A DNA stretch of 36,924 bases from Bacilli bacterium. Its GTDB lineage: Bacteria > Bacillota_I > Bacilli_A > RF39 > UBA660. The translations under genes and the position numbers were made by a program. Shown here piece after piece: positions 8,267 to 17,045 of the stretch. A model generated the notes under the pieces. It did not search any database. It was not told the DNA's origin and saw only the letters and a program-made list of their open reading frames with translations. Every line of letters begins with the position of its first letter. Position 1 is the stretch's first letter. The DNA lies in the NCBI GenBank assembly GCA_017541445.1, contig JAFXZC010000005.1, positions 1 to 36,924 of the forward strand, given 5' to 3'.

Positions 8267-8941
8267 ATGAATGAATATGTTATAGATGGTATAGAATTAT
8301 CTAGTAGTAAGGTAAAGAATCATTTCTTTTATTATGGTTTTAAAAGAGTATTTGATTTAGTATTTTCTATATATGGTTTATGTTTATTATTAGTTGCTAC
8401 TATATTTGTTAAGATAGGTTATATGTTATGTGGTGATTTTAAGAGTGTATTCTATACTCAACAAAGAATAGGTAAGAATGGTAAATTATTTAAATTTTAT
8501 AAATTTAGAACTATGTGTAAAGATGCTGATAAAGTATTAGAAGATTTATTAAAAAGAGATCCTAAGATTAGAGAAGAATATAATATTAATAAGAAGTTAA
8601 AGAATGATCCTAGAGTTACTAAAGTAGGTAAGATTATTAGAAAGTTATCTATTGATGAAATACCTCAATTTATTAATATAATAAAGGGTGATATGCATTT
8701 AATAGGTAATAGACCTTATTTACCTAGAGAAGTAGAAGATATGGGTTTATATTATAAAGATATTATTAAGACTAAACCTGGTTTAACTGGTTATTGGCAA
8801 GTTAATGGTAGAAGTAATACTACTTTCTTAAAGAGATTACAATTAGAAAGAGAGTATTCTAATATTGCTAATTTATGGTTGGATATTAAAATATTCTTTA
8901 TGTCATTGCCTGCTGTATTATTATGTAGAGGTGCAGAATAG
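8267..8941 (+). CDS. Bacterial sugar transferase (polyprenyl-phosphate glycosyl-1-phosphate transferase)
   Basis: A 224-aa initiating transferase of the WcaJ/CpsE/EpsL type, which puts the first sugar-phosphate on undecaprenyl phosphate for surface polysaccharide. A membrane segment spans about residues 28-50. The catalytic part then has QQRIGKNGKLFKFYKFRTM, the NDPRVTKVGK...DEIPQFINIIKGDM block, IGNRPYLP and KPGLTGYWQVNGRS. It is the small single-domain form. It follows AGAGGGG with its own terminator and no polysaccharide genes beside it. A paralogue starts at 36503. Confidence 0.93.
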   Translation: MNEYVIDGIELSSSKVKNHFFYYGFKRVFDLVFSIYGLCLLLVATIFVKIGYMLCGDFKSVFYTQQRIGKNGKLFKFYKFRTMCKDADKVLEDLLKRDPKIREEYNINKKLKNDPRVTKVGKIIRKLSIDEIPQFINIIKGDMHLIGNRPYLPREVEDMGLYYKDIIKTKPGLTGYWQVNGRSNTTFLKRLQLEREYSNIANLWLDIKIFFMSLPAVLLCRGAE

Positions 8942-8964
8942 TATTTAATACTATTCTTTTTTTT
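8936..8964 (+). terminator. Sugar transferase terminator overlapping the stop codon
   Basis: GAATAGTAT and ATACTATTC pair around TTA and run into eight T. The TAG stop (8939-8941) is within the 5' arm. Confidence 0.9.
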
Positions 8965-8987
8965 GTGTTAATTAGATGTAAAAATTC

Positions 8988-9017
8988 TTCGATAATAAGA
9001 AAATATAATGTTATAAT
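8988..9017 (+). promoter_or_regulatory. Promoter of the T7SS cargo operon
   Basis: TTCGAT, 18 bases, then TATAAT (9012-9017), followed by the strong AGGAGGA site before 9041. Another TATAAT at 9004 could serve instead. Confidence 0.5.
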
Positions 9018-9040
9018 TAAAGTATAGTAGGAGGAAATGT

Positions 9041-9310
9041 ATGGGAACAAATATTACTAGTCTTGGTGAAATGCAAAACCAAGGCAATGACATTGTTAAT
9101 TTAGCACAAGAATTTGGAAGTACTGTAGATGAAATATATTATCTATATGATGCTTTAAGAGAAAGTTGGACTGGTGAAAAGTCTGATGAGTATAAAAGAA
9201 AAATAGAGGAATTACGTGAACCTTTAAAAGTTATTATTGATACTGTAAAGAGACAAGGATCTGCTGTTGGAGCTGCTGCTGAAGCATTCCAAAAGTATGA
9301 AAGAATGTAG
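9041..9310 (+). CDS. WXG100-family T7SS protein, pair 1 member a
   Basis: An 89-aa helical-hairpin protein with the WXG turn at residues 43-45 (SWTGEKSDEY), the normal size for EsxA-like substrates of type VII secretion. It has no signal peptide. It follows TAGGAGGAAA and opens a five-gene operon. It aligns with the protein at 9634-9912, sharing SW-GEKSD-YK and REPL--I, so the two are recent duplicates. It probably pairs with the WXG-less product of the next gene. Export by the EssC encoded at 19492-24063 is inferred. Confidence 0.88.
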   Translation: MGTNITSLGEMQNQGNDIVNLAQEFGSTVDEIYYLYDALRESWTGEKSDEYKRKIEELREPLKVIIDTVKRQGSAVGAAAEAFQKYERM

Positions 9311-9319
9311 GTGAATGAC

Positions 9320-9625
9320 ATGGGTGGAAATTTAAGTTTTAGTTATGATGATTTAGTTAGTAAAGCAGAAGGTATTAGAGGTTTCACTAATAGATTTACT
9401 ACTCAATTAAATGAGTTATCTCAAACAGCATCTGATTTAAGTACTAATTATCAATCAGATGATGCTACTAAAGTAATTAATGCTATTAATAAAGTAGAAG
9501 AACATGGTGAAGATTTTAAGGAAGCTATTAGAAAGTTTGCTGATGTTATTAGTGAAGAAATAGCTCCAACATATCGTAAGATTGAAGAAGAAACTAGAGA
9601 AGCTACTACTACTGGAGTAGTATAG
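9320..9625 (+). CDS. WXG100-like partner lacking the WXG motif, pair 1 member b
   Basis: A 101-aa all-helical protein without a signal peptide. Where a WXG turn is expected it has Y44-Q45-S46. It aligns with the protein at 9921-10229: both have SYD-L--K-E-I--F--RF near the start and IAPTY--IE near the end. ATG 9320 is preferred to the GTG at 9311 because AGGTG, which overlaps the upstream stop, sits 6 bases before it, as for the next two genes. Probably the dimer partner of the upstream WXG protein. Confidence 0.75.
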   Translation: MGGNLSFSYDDLVSKAEGIRGFTNRFTTQLNELSQTASDLSTNYQSDDATKVINAINKVEEHGEDFKEAIRKFADVISEEIAPTYRKIEEETREATTTGVV

Positions 9626-9633
9626 GTGATTAT

Positions 9634-9912
9634 ATGAGTTCTGGTGGACTTAGTTTAGGTAGTTCTAGAGAATTAGTTAATGTTTCTAATGATGCAATAG
9701 AAGAATTAGATTATATTAAAAGAACTATTGCTGATATATATAATACTTTTGATGAATTAAAGGCTTCTTGGCAAGGAGAAAAGTCCGACCAATATAAAGC
9801 TACTTTAGAAGCTGCTAGAGAACCTTTACAAACTATTTGTAATAGTTTGGATAATAAAGCAGATGCTTTAAATGCAGTAGGGCAAATATTAGATAATTAT
9901 CGTAAAGGGTAG
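9634..9912 (+). CDS. WXG100-family T7SS protein, pair 2 member a
   Basis: A 92-aa helical-hairpin protein with WXG at residues 46-48 (SWQGEKSDQY). It is a paralogue of the protein at 9041-9310. It follows the previous stop by 8 bases, with a TAGGTGATT ribosome site. Second copy of the tandem duplicated pair. Confidence 0.88.
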   Translation: MSSGGLSLGSSRELVNVSNDAIEELDYIKRTIADIYNTFDELKASWQGEKSDQYKATLEAAREPLQTICNSLDNKADALNAVGQILDNYRKG

Positions 9913-9920
9913 GTGTTAAG

Positions 9921-10229
9921 ATGGGTGAAGTATTAGAATACTCATATGATGAGTTAATTAATAAATCTGAACAAATCTCTAGCTTCGCTAGTAGATTTGA
10001 TCAGGAGTTGGTTTATTTAAATGATTTAGTTAATAAAATGAATTCTAATTTTAGAACAGATGATTCTAATAGAATATATAATTCTATGAATTATTTAAAT
10101 GAGAAATCTCAAGATATTAAAAATGCTTTAGATAAGTTTGCTTTATCCATTCATGATGATATAGCACCTACTTATCAAGCTATTGAAACTAATTTAGTTA
10201 ATGATACTGCTATAAATGGAGGAGATTAG
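9921..10229 (+). CDS. WXG100-like partner lacking the WXG motif, pair 2 member b
   Basis: A 102-aa helical protein, paralogue of the product at 9320-9625. The turn position holds F44-R45-T46 instead of WXG, while SYDEL, the RF motif and DDIAPTYQAIE are kept. The start follows TAGGTG. Likely heterodimerises with the WXG protein encoded just upstream; this is inferred from the pairwise gene duplication. Confidence 0.75.
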   Translation: MGEVLEYSYDELINKSEQISSFASRFDQELVYLNDLVNKMNSNFRTDDSNRIYNSMNYLNEKSQDIKNALDKFALSIHDDIAPTYQAIETNLVNDTAINGGD

Positions 10230-10562
10230 ATGAGTAAAGATGTTGATTTATTATTACCTTTAGGTAGTGTAGTAAGATTAAAAGGTGGTAAAGCTTTACT
10301 AATAATTCAAGGTTATGTTCCTAATGATTTAAGTAAAGTTGATACTTATTACGATTATGAAGGTAATTTTTTCCCTACAGGTCGTCAAGGTGAACAAGTT
10401 TTTATGTTTGATGATGAGAACATAGATGAAGTTTTATTTATAGGTTATCAAACAGATGAAGCTTTAAAATATCGTAGAGTTATAACTGCTGTTAGAAATA
10501 ATTTGCGTAATGGTATGAAATTACAGGAAGCAGTTGATAAAGCTGTTAATGAGAATAAATAA
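10230..10562 (+). CDS. DUF4176 family T7SS-associated protein
   Basis: A 110-aa protein with the DUF4176 signature: LLPLGSVVRLKGGKALLIIQGY near the start, a DYEGNFFPTG-type segment, and F-IGYQTDEAL later. DUF4176 proteins commonly sit in type VII secretion loci of Bacillota; their role is not settled. The ATG directly abuts the previous stop, with GGAGGAG overlapping it. It ends the operon at a shared terminator. Confidence 0.85.
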   Translation: MSKDVDLLLPLGSVVRLKGGKALLIIQGYVPNDLSKVDTYYDYEGNFFPTGRQGEQVFMFDDENIDEVLFIGYQTDEALKYRRVITAVRNNLRNGMKLQEAVDKAVNENK

Positions 10563-10587
10563 AAAAATCTACTTGGTGTAGATTTTT
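10561..10587. terminator. Bidirectional terminator
   Basis: AAAAAATCTAC and GTAGATTTTTT pair around TTGGT. A and T tracts on both sides serve the convergent DUF4176 and VanY-like genes. Confidence 0.85.
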
Positions 10588-11552
10588 TATTTTTCTATAT
10601 AATAAGCATAGTATTCATCAAATGTAATTCCTTCATCATGGATTATTTTTGCTACTTCTGGTGTTACATATCTAAATAACCATGTTTCATTAAATCCTGT
10701 TATATGTTTTTTATCTTCGGGATATCTTTGAATAAAACCATATTTATATGAATTATTTTTTAACCATTCAAATTCTTCTGATGTATCAAATGTTTCATTA
10801 GGATTTTCTATAGATGAGATATTTAATACTAATCCTGTTTGATGTTCTGAATGACCAGGTCTTGCTGCATGTGAATCGGCATATTGAATAGATGTTCTTA
10901 AGAATGAATTATATATTTGTTCTTGCCATTCATATGATCTATATGATGAATTAATCATTAGGCGTACTCCTAATTCACTTTTTATATCATTATACATTTC
11001 TTCAAATGCTTCTATTACTACTTTAGATGCTTTATTTCCATTATAGGAATAAGCTAGACTGATTGGTATTATATCATCTCTGTGATAATCTTCTGGTAGT
11101 TTATAAAATTTATTAGCTATTACTAAGTATTCATTATAATTTTGTGATGTATATTCTTCGTTATACCATCCTACATTAGCATGTGTATTTACTATAGCTA
11201 TAGTATCTTCTATAGTTACTTTTCGATGATATAATTTATATTCTATATAACTATTTAGATATTGTGGTTTAAAGTATTTAGATAAGATTATTTTAGAATA
11301 GTCTTCATTATAATCTTGTTCTAATAAGTAATTTATTTGTTCTTGATTTAGTGTTTTTATAAATTCTACTGCTTCTGTTTCTTTATATCCTTTTAATATT
11401 AATTTATATTCATCTGTTTTTTGGTATTCATAATTCTTATGGATTTCTATTCCATGAGATATAGCATATTTAGTAGTGAAAATAGCAATTAAGATATAGC
11501 ATAATATTTCGATAGCACGAACTCTTATTCTGAGTTTCTTTTTCTTTGCCAT
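10587..11552 (-). CDS. VanY-like (peptidase M15B) protein, probably catalytically inactive
   Basis: A 321-aa membrane-anchored protein: basic N-terminus, a membrane segment at about 13-30, a helical linker, then an M15B D,D-carboxypeptidase fold from about residue 115 (VNTHANVGWY, LVIANKFYKLPEDY, SSYRSYEWQ). The zinc site is damaged. The SxHxxGxxxD motif reads SEHQTGLVLN (residues 235-244), so His237 is kept but the Asp is Asn244. The ExxH motif reads ETWL (289-292), so Glu289 is kept but the last His is Leu292. Two of three zinc ligands are therefore missing, and cleavage of D-Ala-D-Ala stems is unlikely. It may bind wall peptides or be regulatory. Transcribed away from hrcA. Confidence 0.85.
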   Translation of the reverse strand: MAKKKKLRIRVRAIEILCYILIAIFTTKYAISHGIEIHKNYEYQKTDEYKLILKGYKETEAVEFIKTLNQEQINYLLEQDYNEDYSKIILSKYFKPQYLNSYIEYKLYHRKVTIEDTIAIVNTHANVGWYNEEYTSQNYNEYLVIANKFYKLPEDYHRDDIIPISLAYSYNGNKASKVVIEAFEEMYNDIKSELGVRLMINSSYRSYEWQEQIYNSFLRTSIQYADSHAARPGHSEHQTGLVLNISSIENPNETFDTSEEFEWLKNNSYKYGFIQRYPEDKKHITGFNETWLFRYVTPEVAKIIHDEGITFDEYYAYYIEK

Positions 11553-11574
11553 TAAATCACCACCTTATATATTT

Positions 11575-11583
11575 ATTATAGCA
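11575..11583 (-). promoter_or_regulatory. Extended -10 promoter of the VanY-like gene
   Basis: On the minus strand, TGCTATAAT (TATAAT at plus 11575-11580) is followed after about 10 bases by the ribosome site GGTGGTGAT. Confidence 0.55.
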
Positions 11584-11613
11584 TTTTTATTATGTTTATA
11601 TAGTATAAAATAT

Positions 11614-11640
11614 TTAGCACTTTTCATTGACAAGTGCTAA
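11614..11640. promoter_or_regulatory. CIRCE operator 1 (HrcA site)
   Basis: TTAGCACTT, nine bases, AAGTGCTAA: a perfectly symmetric CIRCE variant. It overlaps the -35 box TTGACA (11627-11632) of the heat-shock operon. Confidence 0.93.
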
Positions 11641-11655
11641 ATTGTATTATAAAAT
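11627..11655 (+). promoter_or_regulatory. Promoter of the hrcA heat-shock operon
   Basis: TTGACA (11627-11632), 17 bases, TAAAAT (11650-11655). It starts inside CIRCE 1 and predicts a transcript start near 11662, inside CIRCE 2. Confidence 0.85.
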
Positions 11656-11659
11656 ATAT

Positions 11660-11686
11660 TTAGCACTGATTGAGAAAGAGTGCTAA
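11660..11686. promoter_or_regulatory. CIRCE operator 2 (HrcA site)
   Basis: TTAGCACTG, nine bases, GAGTGCTAA: one base off the consensus inverted repeat. It covers the predicted transcription start, 13 bases before the hrcA start codon. Confidence 0.95.
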
Positions 11687-11699
11687 TGGTGGTGATTTA

Positions 11700-12698
11700 A
11701 TGGATAGTAGACAAGAAGAACTACTTAAAACGATAGTTGAGTTTTATATAGCAACTGTTAAACCAGTTGGTAGTAAAGCTTTATGTAAGAAATTTAAATT
11801 ATCAAGTGCAACTATTAGAAATGAAATGGCTGTATTAGAGAAACTTGGTTATTTAGAGAAGAATCATATATCTAGTGGTAGAATTCCTTCTGAAAAAGGG
11901 TATAAGTATTATGTAGATAATCTTATGAAACCTAAAGATTTGAATGGGGAAGAAATGTTACAATTACAAACAATATTCCATAATCAACAACTACAAGTTA
12001 GTGATGCTATTAATAAATGTATGGAAATTATTAGTGATTTAACAAATTATACTAGTGTTGTTTTAGGTAGAAGTTCTAGTGATAATACTTTACAACAAGT
12101 AAATATTGTTCCATTAGATAATAACCGAGTTGTTGCTCTGGTTTGTACTAACAAAGGTATTGTAGAGAATAAGAAATTTGATTTACCGGAAAGTGTTAAT
12201 ATTAATGAACTTGTTAAGACTTGTGAAATTATTAATAAGATGTTAATAGGTACTCCTATTGATGAAGTTAGTAAGAGATTAGAATATGATATTAAGCCTA
12301 TTATTAGTAAGACTATTAAACAATATGAAGCTGTTTATGAAATATTCTATGATGCATTTAATGATTTTCAACAAAATAGTTCTAATGTTTTCTTTAGTGG
12401 TAAAGCAAATATGTTAAAACATCCTGAATATGATAGTGTTGATAAAGTTAAGGACATTATTAGTAAGTTTGATGATGAATCTTTAGTTAGAAAAATCGAA
12501 AGTAAGAGTGATGGTATTAACGTCTATATTGGGGAAGAGAATGAATTTGATCCTAATGTGACAGTTATAAAGAGTAAATATAATATTAATGGTGAAGAAG
12601 GTACAATTGCTATTGTAGGTCCTAAGAGAATGGAATATGCAAGAGTAGTTGGTTTACTGGAATACATTAATAAAGAATTAGAAGAAAATAATAAGTGA
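11700..12698 (+). CDS. hrcA: Heat-shock repressor HrcA
   Basis: A 332-aa repressor that binds CIRCE and blocks chaperone transcription until GroEL is titrated by unfolded protein. The N-terminal winged helix is clear (SRQEELLKTIVEFYI, KPVGSKAL, SSATIRNEMAVLEKLGYLE, HISSGRIPSEKGYRYYV-like). The HrcA core ends in EEGTIAIVGPKRMEYARVVGLLEYI. ATG 11700 follows GGTGGTGAT; the longer frame from 11670 lies inside the operator and is rejected. First gene of hrcA-grpE-dnaK-pepF-dnaJ and presumably autoregulated by the two CIRCE sites. Confidence 0.97.
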   Translation: MDSRQEELLKTIVEFYIATVKPVGSKALCKKFKLSSATIRNEMAVLEKLGYLEKNHISSGRIPSEKGYKYYVDNLMKPKDLNGEEMLQLQTIFHNQQLQVSDAINKCMEIISDLTNYTSVVLGRSSSDNTLQQVNIVPLDNNRVVALVCTNKGIVENKKFDLPESVNINELVKTCEIINKMLIGTPIDEVSKRLEYDIKPIISKTIKQYEAVYEIFYDAFNDFQQNSSNVFFSGKANMLKHPEYDSVDKVKDIISKFDDESLVRKIESKSDGINVYIGEENEFDPNVTVIKSKYNINGEEGTIAIVGPKRMEYARVVGLLEYINKELEENNK

Positions 12699-12751
12699 AT
12701 TTATGTAAGTAATTTTTGATTTACTATAAATAGATATGAGGAGGATCTTTT

Positions 12752-13339
12752 GTGAAAGAAGATATTAAAGAAGAAAATGTTCAAGAAGAAGTAAAAGAAG
12801 AAGTGGTTTCTGAAGAGGTTACTCCTCAAGAAGAAGCAAAGAAAGAAGAGTCTAAAGAAAAGAAAGGATTCTTTAAGAAGAAGGAAGATCAAGAAAAGAT
12901 TAAACTTCAAGAAGAGAATGCGGTTCTTAAAGATAAAGTTCTTCGTACTACTGCGGAAATGCAAAATATGAGAAGAAGAATGGAAGAAGAAAAGAGCTTA
13001 GCATTAAAGTTTGAGGGAGAAGACTTAATTAAAAAGTTACTTCCTATTATAGATAACTTTGAAAGAGCTGTTGCAGATGATAGTAAATTATCTGATGAGA
13101 TGAAAAAATTCTTAGAAGGTTTTAAGATGATTTATGGTAATTTAAATAGTATTTTAGAAAGTTATCAAGTTAAAGCTATGGATGTTCTTAATAAGGAATT
13201 TGATCCTAATACTATGGAAGCAGTACTTGCTGAAGAAGTAGAAGGGGTATTACCTAATGTAGTAATTGATGTATTACAAAAAGGTTATACTTATAAAGAT
13301 AAAGTTATTAGACATGCTATGGTTAAAGTTAGTAAATAG
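12752..13339 (+). CDS. grpE: Nucleotide exchange factor GrpE
   Basis: A 195-aa co-chaperone that releases ADP from DnaK. It starts at GTG 12752, six bases after GAGGAGGA. About 55 residues of Lys/Glu-rich, low-complexity sequence come first, then a long coiled-coil helix (ENAVLKDKVLRTTAEMQNMRRR) and the beta-wing domain with FDPNTMEAV and GYTYKDKVIRHAMVKVSK. It sits between hrcA and dnaK in the CIRCE operon. Confidence 0.97.
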   Translation: MKEDIKEENVQEEVKEEVVSEEVTPQEEAKKEESKEKKGFFKKKEDQEKIKLQEENAVLKDKVLRTTAEMQNMRRRMEEEKSLALKFEGEDLIKKLLPIIDNFERAVADDSKLSDEMKKFLEGFKMIYGNLNSILESYQVKAMDVLNKEFDPNTMEAVLAEEVEGVLPNVVIDVLQKGYTYKDKVIRHAMVKVSK

Positions 13340-13354
13340 AAAGAGGATTATATA

Positions 13355-15187
13355 ATGAGTAAAGTTATTGGTATCGATTTAGGTACAACAAATTCATGTG
13401 TGGCTGTTCTAGAAGGTGGAGAACCACATGTTATTACAAATCCTGAAGGAAATAGAACAACTCCTTCAGTAGTAGCCTTCAAAGGTGATGAAGAATTAGT
13501 AGGAGAGAGTGCTAAACGTCAAGCAGTTACTAATGTTGATAACACTGTTGCTTCTATTAAGAGAAAGATGGGTACTTCTGAAAAAGTTAGTGCTAATGGT
13601 AAGAAATATACTCCAGAAGAAATTAGTGCTAAGATTTTGATGAAGTTAAAGAGTGATGCTGAAGCATATCTTGGTGATAAAGTTACTAAAGCTGTTATTA
13701 CTGTTCCTGCATATTTTAATGATGCTCAAAGACAAGCAACTAAGAATGCTGGTAAGATAGCTGGTTTAGAGGTAGAAAGAATTATTAATGAACCAACTGC
13801 TGCTGCATTAGCTTATGGTATTGATAAACAAGATGATGCTCATACAGTATTAGTTTATGACTTAGGTGGTGGAACATTCGATGTTTCTATTCTAGACTTA
13901 GGTGATGGTGTATTTGAAGTTAAATCTACTAGTGGTAATAATAAACTAGGTGGAGATGATTTCGATCAAAGAATTATGGACTATTTAGTTCAAGAATTTA
14001 AGAAAGAAAATGGTGTAGATTTATCTAAAGATAAGATGGCTATGCAACGTATTAAAGATGCTGCTGAAAAAGCTAAGAAAGATTTAAGTGGTATGACTAC
14101 TACTCAAATTAGTATTCCATTTATTTCTCAAAATAGTGATGGTCCATTACATTTAGATATGAATTTAACTAGAGCTAAATTTGAAGAATTAAATATAGAT
14201 TTATTTGATAGTACTTTAGATGCAGTTCATAAAGCTTTAAAAGATGCTAAATTAACTGCTAAAGATATTGATAAAGTATTATTAGTAGGTGGTTCTACAA
14301 GAATACCTTATATTCAAGAATTAGTTAAGAAAGAATTAGGTCAAGAACCATGTAAGGGTGTTAACCCTGATGAATGTGTAGCTATGGGTGCTGCTATTCA
14401 AGGTGGTGTTATTACTGGTGAAGTTAATGATTTAATATTACTAGATGTTACTCCTTTATCATTAGGTATTGAAACATTAGGTAATGTTATGACTGTATTA
14501 ATTCCTAGAAATACAACTATTCCTGCAAGTAAGAGTGAAGTATTTAGTACTGCTGCTGATAATCAACCTGCTGTAGATATTCATATTCTACAAGGTGAAA
14601 GACCAATGGTAGATGATAATAAGACTTTAGGTCACTTCCAATTAACTGGAATTCCTCCAGCACCAAGAGGTGTACCTCAAATTGAAGTTAAATTTGATAT
14701 TGATGCTAATGGTATTGTTAACGTTAGTGCTAAAGATTTAGGTACTGGTAAAGAACAATCTATTACAATTACTTCAACTACTAATTTAAGTGATGAAGAA
14801 ATTGATAAGATGATGAAAGAAGCAGAAGCTAATAAAGAACAAGATAAAAAACGTAAAGAATCTGTTGATCTTAAGAATGAAGCTGATAGTTTAATTTTCC
14901 AAACTGAAAAAGCTATTAAAGATTTAGGAGATAAAGCAGATAAGAAAGACGTTGAAGAAGCTGAAGATAAGATTAAAGAATTAAAAGAAGCTTTAGAGAA
15001 AGATGATATTGATGATATCAAGAAAGCTAAAGATGAATTAAATGAAAAAGCTATGGCTTTAGCTACTAAAGTATATGAACAAGCTGCTAAAGAAAGACAA
15101 GCTCAAGAAGGTAATGAATCTAGCGATGATGAAGATAAATCTTCTAAGAAAGATGATGTTCAAGAAGCTAGTTATGAAGAAAAATAA
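13355..15187 (+). CDS. dnaK: Chaperone DnaK (Hsp70)
   Basis: A 610-aa Hsp70 of normal bacterial length. The ATPase domain has [10 protein letters not shown] at residue 5, the [12 protein letters not shown] motif, and [12 protein letters not shown]. The linker is [16 protein letters not shown] and the substrate domain runs to about 500. A Lys/Glu-rich helical lid follows, and the tail ends in SYEEK. It lies 15 bases after grpE with an AGAGGA site. A strong hairpin follows it and separates it from pepF and dnaJ. Confidence 0.99.
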   Translation: MSKVIGIDLGTTNSCVAVLEGGEPHVITNPEGNRTTPSVVAFKGDEELVGESAKRQAVTNVDNTVASIKRKMGTSEKVSANGKKYTPEEISAKILMKLKSDAEAYLGDKVTKAVITVPAYFNDAQRQATKNAGKIAGLEVERIINEPTAAALAYGIDKQDDAHTVLVYDLGGGTFDVSILDLGDGVFEVKSTSGNNKLGGDDFDQRIMDYLVQEFKKENGVDLSKDKMAMQRIKDAAEKAKKDLSGMTTTQISIPFISQNSDGPLHLDMNLTRAKFEELNIDLFDSTLDAVHKALKDAKLTAKDIDKVLLVGGSTRIPYIQELVKKELGQEPCKGVNPDECVAMGAAIQGGVITGEVNDLILLDVTPLSLGIETLGNVMTVLIPRNTTIPASKSEVFSTAADNQPAVDIHILQGERPMVDDNKTLGHFQLTGIPPAPRGVPQIEVKFDIDANGIVNVSAKDLGTGKEQSITITSTTNLSDEEIDKMMKEAEANKEQDKKRKESVDLKNEADSLIFQTEKAIKDLGDKADKKDVEEAEDKIKELKEALEKDDIDDIKKAKDELNEKAMALATKVYEQAAKERQAQEGNESSDDEDKSSKKDDVQEASYEEK

Positions 15188-15195
15188 TAATTAAT

Positions 15196-15227
15196 TATAA
15201 AAGTTCTAGGTGACTAGAACTTTTATA
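15196..15227 (+). terminator. Hairpin between dnaK and pepF, possible partial terminator
   Basis: A perfect 14-bp stem (15196-15209 with 15214-15227) closes a GTGA loop. The 3' side holds only four T before ATA, so it may attenuate transcription or protect the hrcA-grpE-dnaK mRNA end. A TAGGAGGAAA ribosome site for pepF follows at once. Confidence 0.6.
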
Positions 15228-15242
15228 CCATAGGAGGAAAAT

Positions 15243-17045
15243 ATGCAAACATATAATAGTAGAAAAGATGTACCAGATAAATATAAATGGGATTTAACTG
15301 AAATTTTTAAAGATGATAATGAATTTAAAAAAGCAGTTGAAGATTTAAAGATTAAGATAGATGAATTAAAAAAGTATAAAGGTCATATTAAAGATAGTAA
15401 GATGTTATTAGAATTTATGGATAAGAATGTTGATGCTATTAGTTTATGGGAAGATATTTATGTTTATGCTTATTTAATTAATGATCAAGAACTTGGTAAT
15501 AGTAATTCTATTATTAATAAAGGTATTGCTGAGAAATTAAATATGGATTTAGAAGCTAATACTAGTTATTTTGCTCCTGAATTATTAGAATTAAATGAAG
15601 ATGATTATAATAAGTTATTTGAATCTAATAAAGAGTTATTAAAATATAAATTTGAATTAGATAGTATTTATAGAACTAAGAAACATATTTTAACTAGTAA
15701 TGAAGAAAAGATAGTTAGTAGTTTAGTTTTATCTATGAATCATTTTGATGATATTAGTAGTAATTTAATTAATAATGAACATTATTATGGTAAAGTTAAA
15801 GATAATGATGGTAATGTATTTGAAATAGCTACTAATAATTATAGAAAATTAATGCATAATAAAGATGTTAATTTTAGAAAGAAAGTATATAAATTATTTA
15901 ATAGAAGATTAGAAGAGTATAGTGGTACTAATGCTAATTTATTAAATAGTTATGTTTCTATGAATAATGAAATAGCTAAGATAAGACATTATAAAGATTC
16001 TTGGGATAGTAGATTATTTGAATTGAATTTAAGTGATAAAGTATTTAAGACTTTAGTTAATACTACTGAGAATAATTTAGATGTTTTACATAAGTATTAT
16101 GATATTAAGAAGAAAGCTTTAGGTTTAGATAAATTACATACTTATGATTTAAATTTAGATATGAGTTGTAATGATAGAGAATATTCTATAGAAGATGCTC
16201 AATCTATATTAAGAGAAGCTTTAAAACCTTTAGGTAATGATTATATGAATCATTTTAATAAGATATTTGATAATAAGTATATAGATTATTGTCAATATAA
16301 AGGTAAGTGTAGTGGTGCTTATAGTTTTAGTACTATTAATCATGATTCTAGAATATTAATGAGTTTTAATAATGAATTAGATAGTATTAGTACTATTGCT
16401 CATGAAGGTGGACATAATGTTCATCATCAATATGTTAAAGCTAATAATGATCCTGTATATAGAAGTCCTTCTTCTATAGTATGTGAAGTTGCTAGTTTAA
16501 CTAATGAATGTTTATTAAGTGATTATATATATAAGAATGGTAAAACTATTAATGAGAAAAAAGCTGGTTTAAATAATATTATAGGTGTTATTATTTCTAA
16601 TTTATTTGGTGCTGTTAGAGAAGGTAAATTAGAACAAGATATGTATAAAGAAGTATTTAAAGGTAATAGTATTACTAGAGATTTTATGGATAAGAAGACT
16701 AAGAATGCTTTAAAGAGATATTATGGTAAGAGTGTAGTAACTGATAAATATATTAAGAATGGTTGGGTTACTAGAAGTCATTACTATATGCATTTCTATT
16801 TATATAGTTATGCTATTTGTATAAGTGTTGCTTCTTATGTAGCTAGTAAGATATTAGCTGGAGATAAAGATATGTTAGATAAATATATTAAGTTCTTAAA
16901 GACTGGTTCTGATAAATGGCCACATGAAGCATTTAGCGTATTAGGTATTAATTTAGAAGATGAAAAAGTATATTTAGATGCTATTAAGTATTTTGATAGT
17001 TTATTAGATAAATTTAATTTATTATTAGATAAGGAAGTAGTATAG
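15243..17045 (+). CDS. pepF: Oligoendopeptidase F (peptidase M3B)
   Basis: A 600-aa zinc peptidase that degrades short cytosolic peptides. The zinc motif HEGGH lies at residues 387-391 (IAHEGGHNVHHQ), with the third ligand Glu415 in CEVASL, and TRSHYYMHFYLYSYA near the C-terminus. The family length is about 600. It is unusually placed between dnaK and dnaJ, and its stop (17043-17045) abuts the dnaJ ATG, so the two are probably translationally coupled. It would be co-induced by heat if the hairpin upstream is read through. Confidence 0.96.
   Translation: MQTYNSRKDVPDKYKWDLTEIFKDDNEFKKAVEDLKIKIDELKKYKGHIKDSKMLLEFMDKNVDAISLWEDIYVYAYLINDQELGNSNSIINKGIAEKLNMDLEANTSYFAPELLELNEDDYNKLFESNKELLKYKFELDSIYRTKKHILTSNEEKIVSSLVLSMNHFDDISSNLINNEHYYGKVKDNDGNVFEIATNNYRKLMHNKDVNFRKKVYKLFNRRLEEYSGTNANLLNSYVSMNNEIAKIRHYKDSWDSRLFELNLSDKVFKTLVNTTENNLDVLHKYYDIKKKALGLDKLHTYDLNLDMSCNDREYSIEDAQSILREALKPLGNDYMNHFNKIFDNKYIDYCQYKGKCSGAYSFSTINHDSRILMSFNNELDSISTIAHEGGHNVHHQYVKANNDPVYRSPSSIVCEVASLTNECLLSDYIYKNGKTINEKKAGLNNIIGVIISNLFGAVREGKLEQDMYKEVFKGNSITRDFMDKKTKNALKRYYGKSVVTDKYIKNGWVTRSHYYMHFYLYSYAICISVASYVASKILAGDKDMLDKYIKFLKTGSDKWPHEAFSVLGINLEDEKVYLDAIKYFDSLLDKFNLLLDKEVV

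Noticed and set aside
9139..9321. A 60-aa minus-strand frame inside the WXG gene
   Set aside because: It is antisense to a well-supported gene and has no start signals.
11549..11703. A 16-bp inverted repeat (CCATTAAATCACCACC and its complement) flanking the hrcA/VanY-like intergenic region
   Set aside because: Both copies are the GGTGGTGAT ribosome site plus ATGG of divergent genes. Common translation signals explain the match, although the identity is longer than expected.
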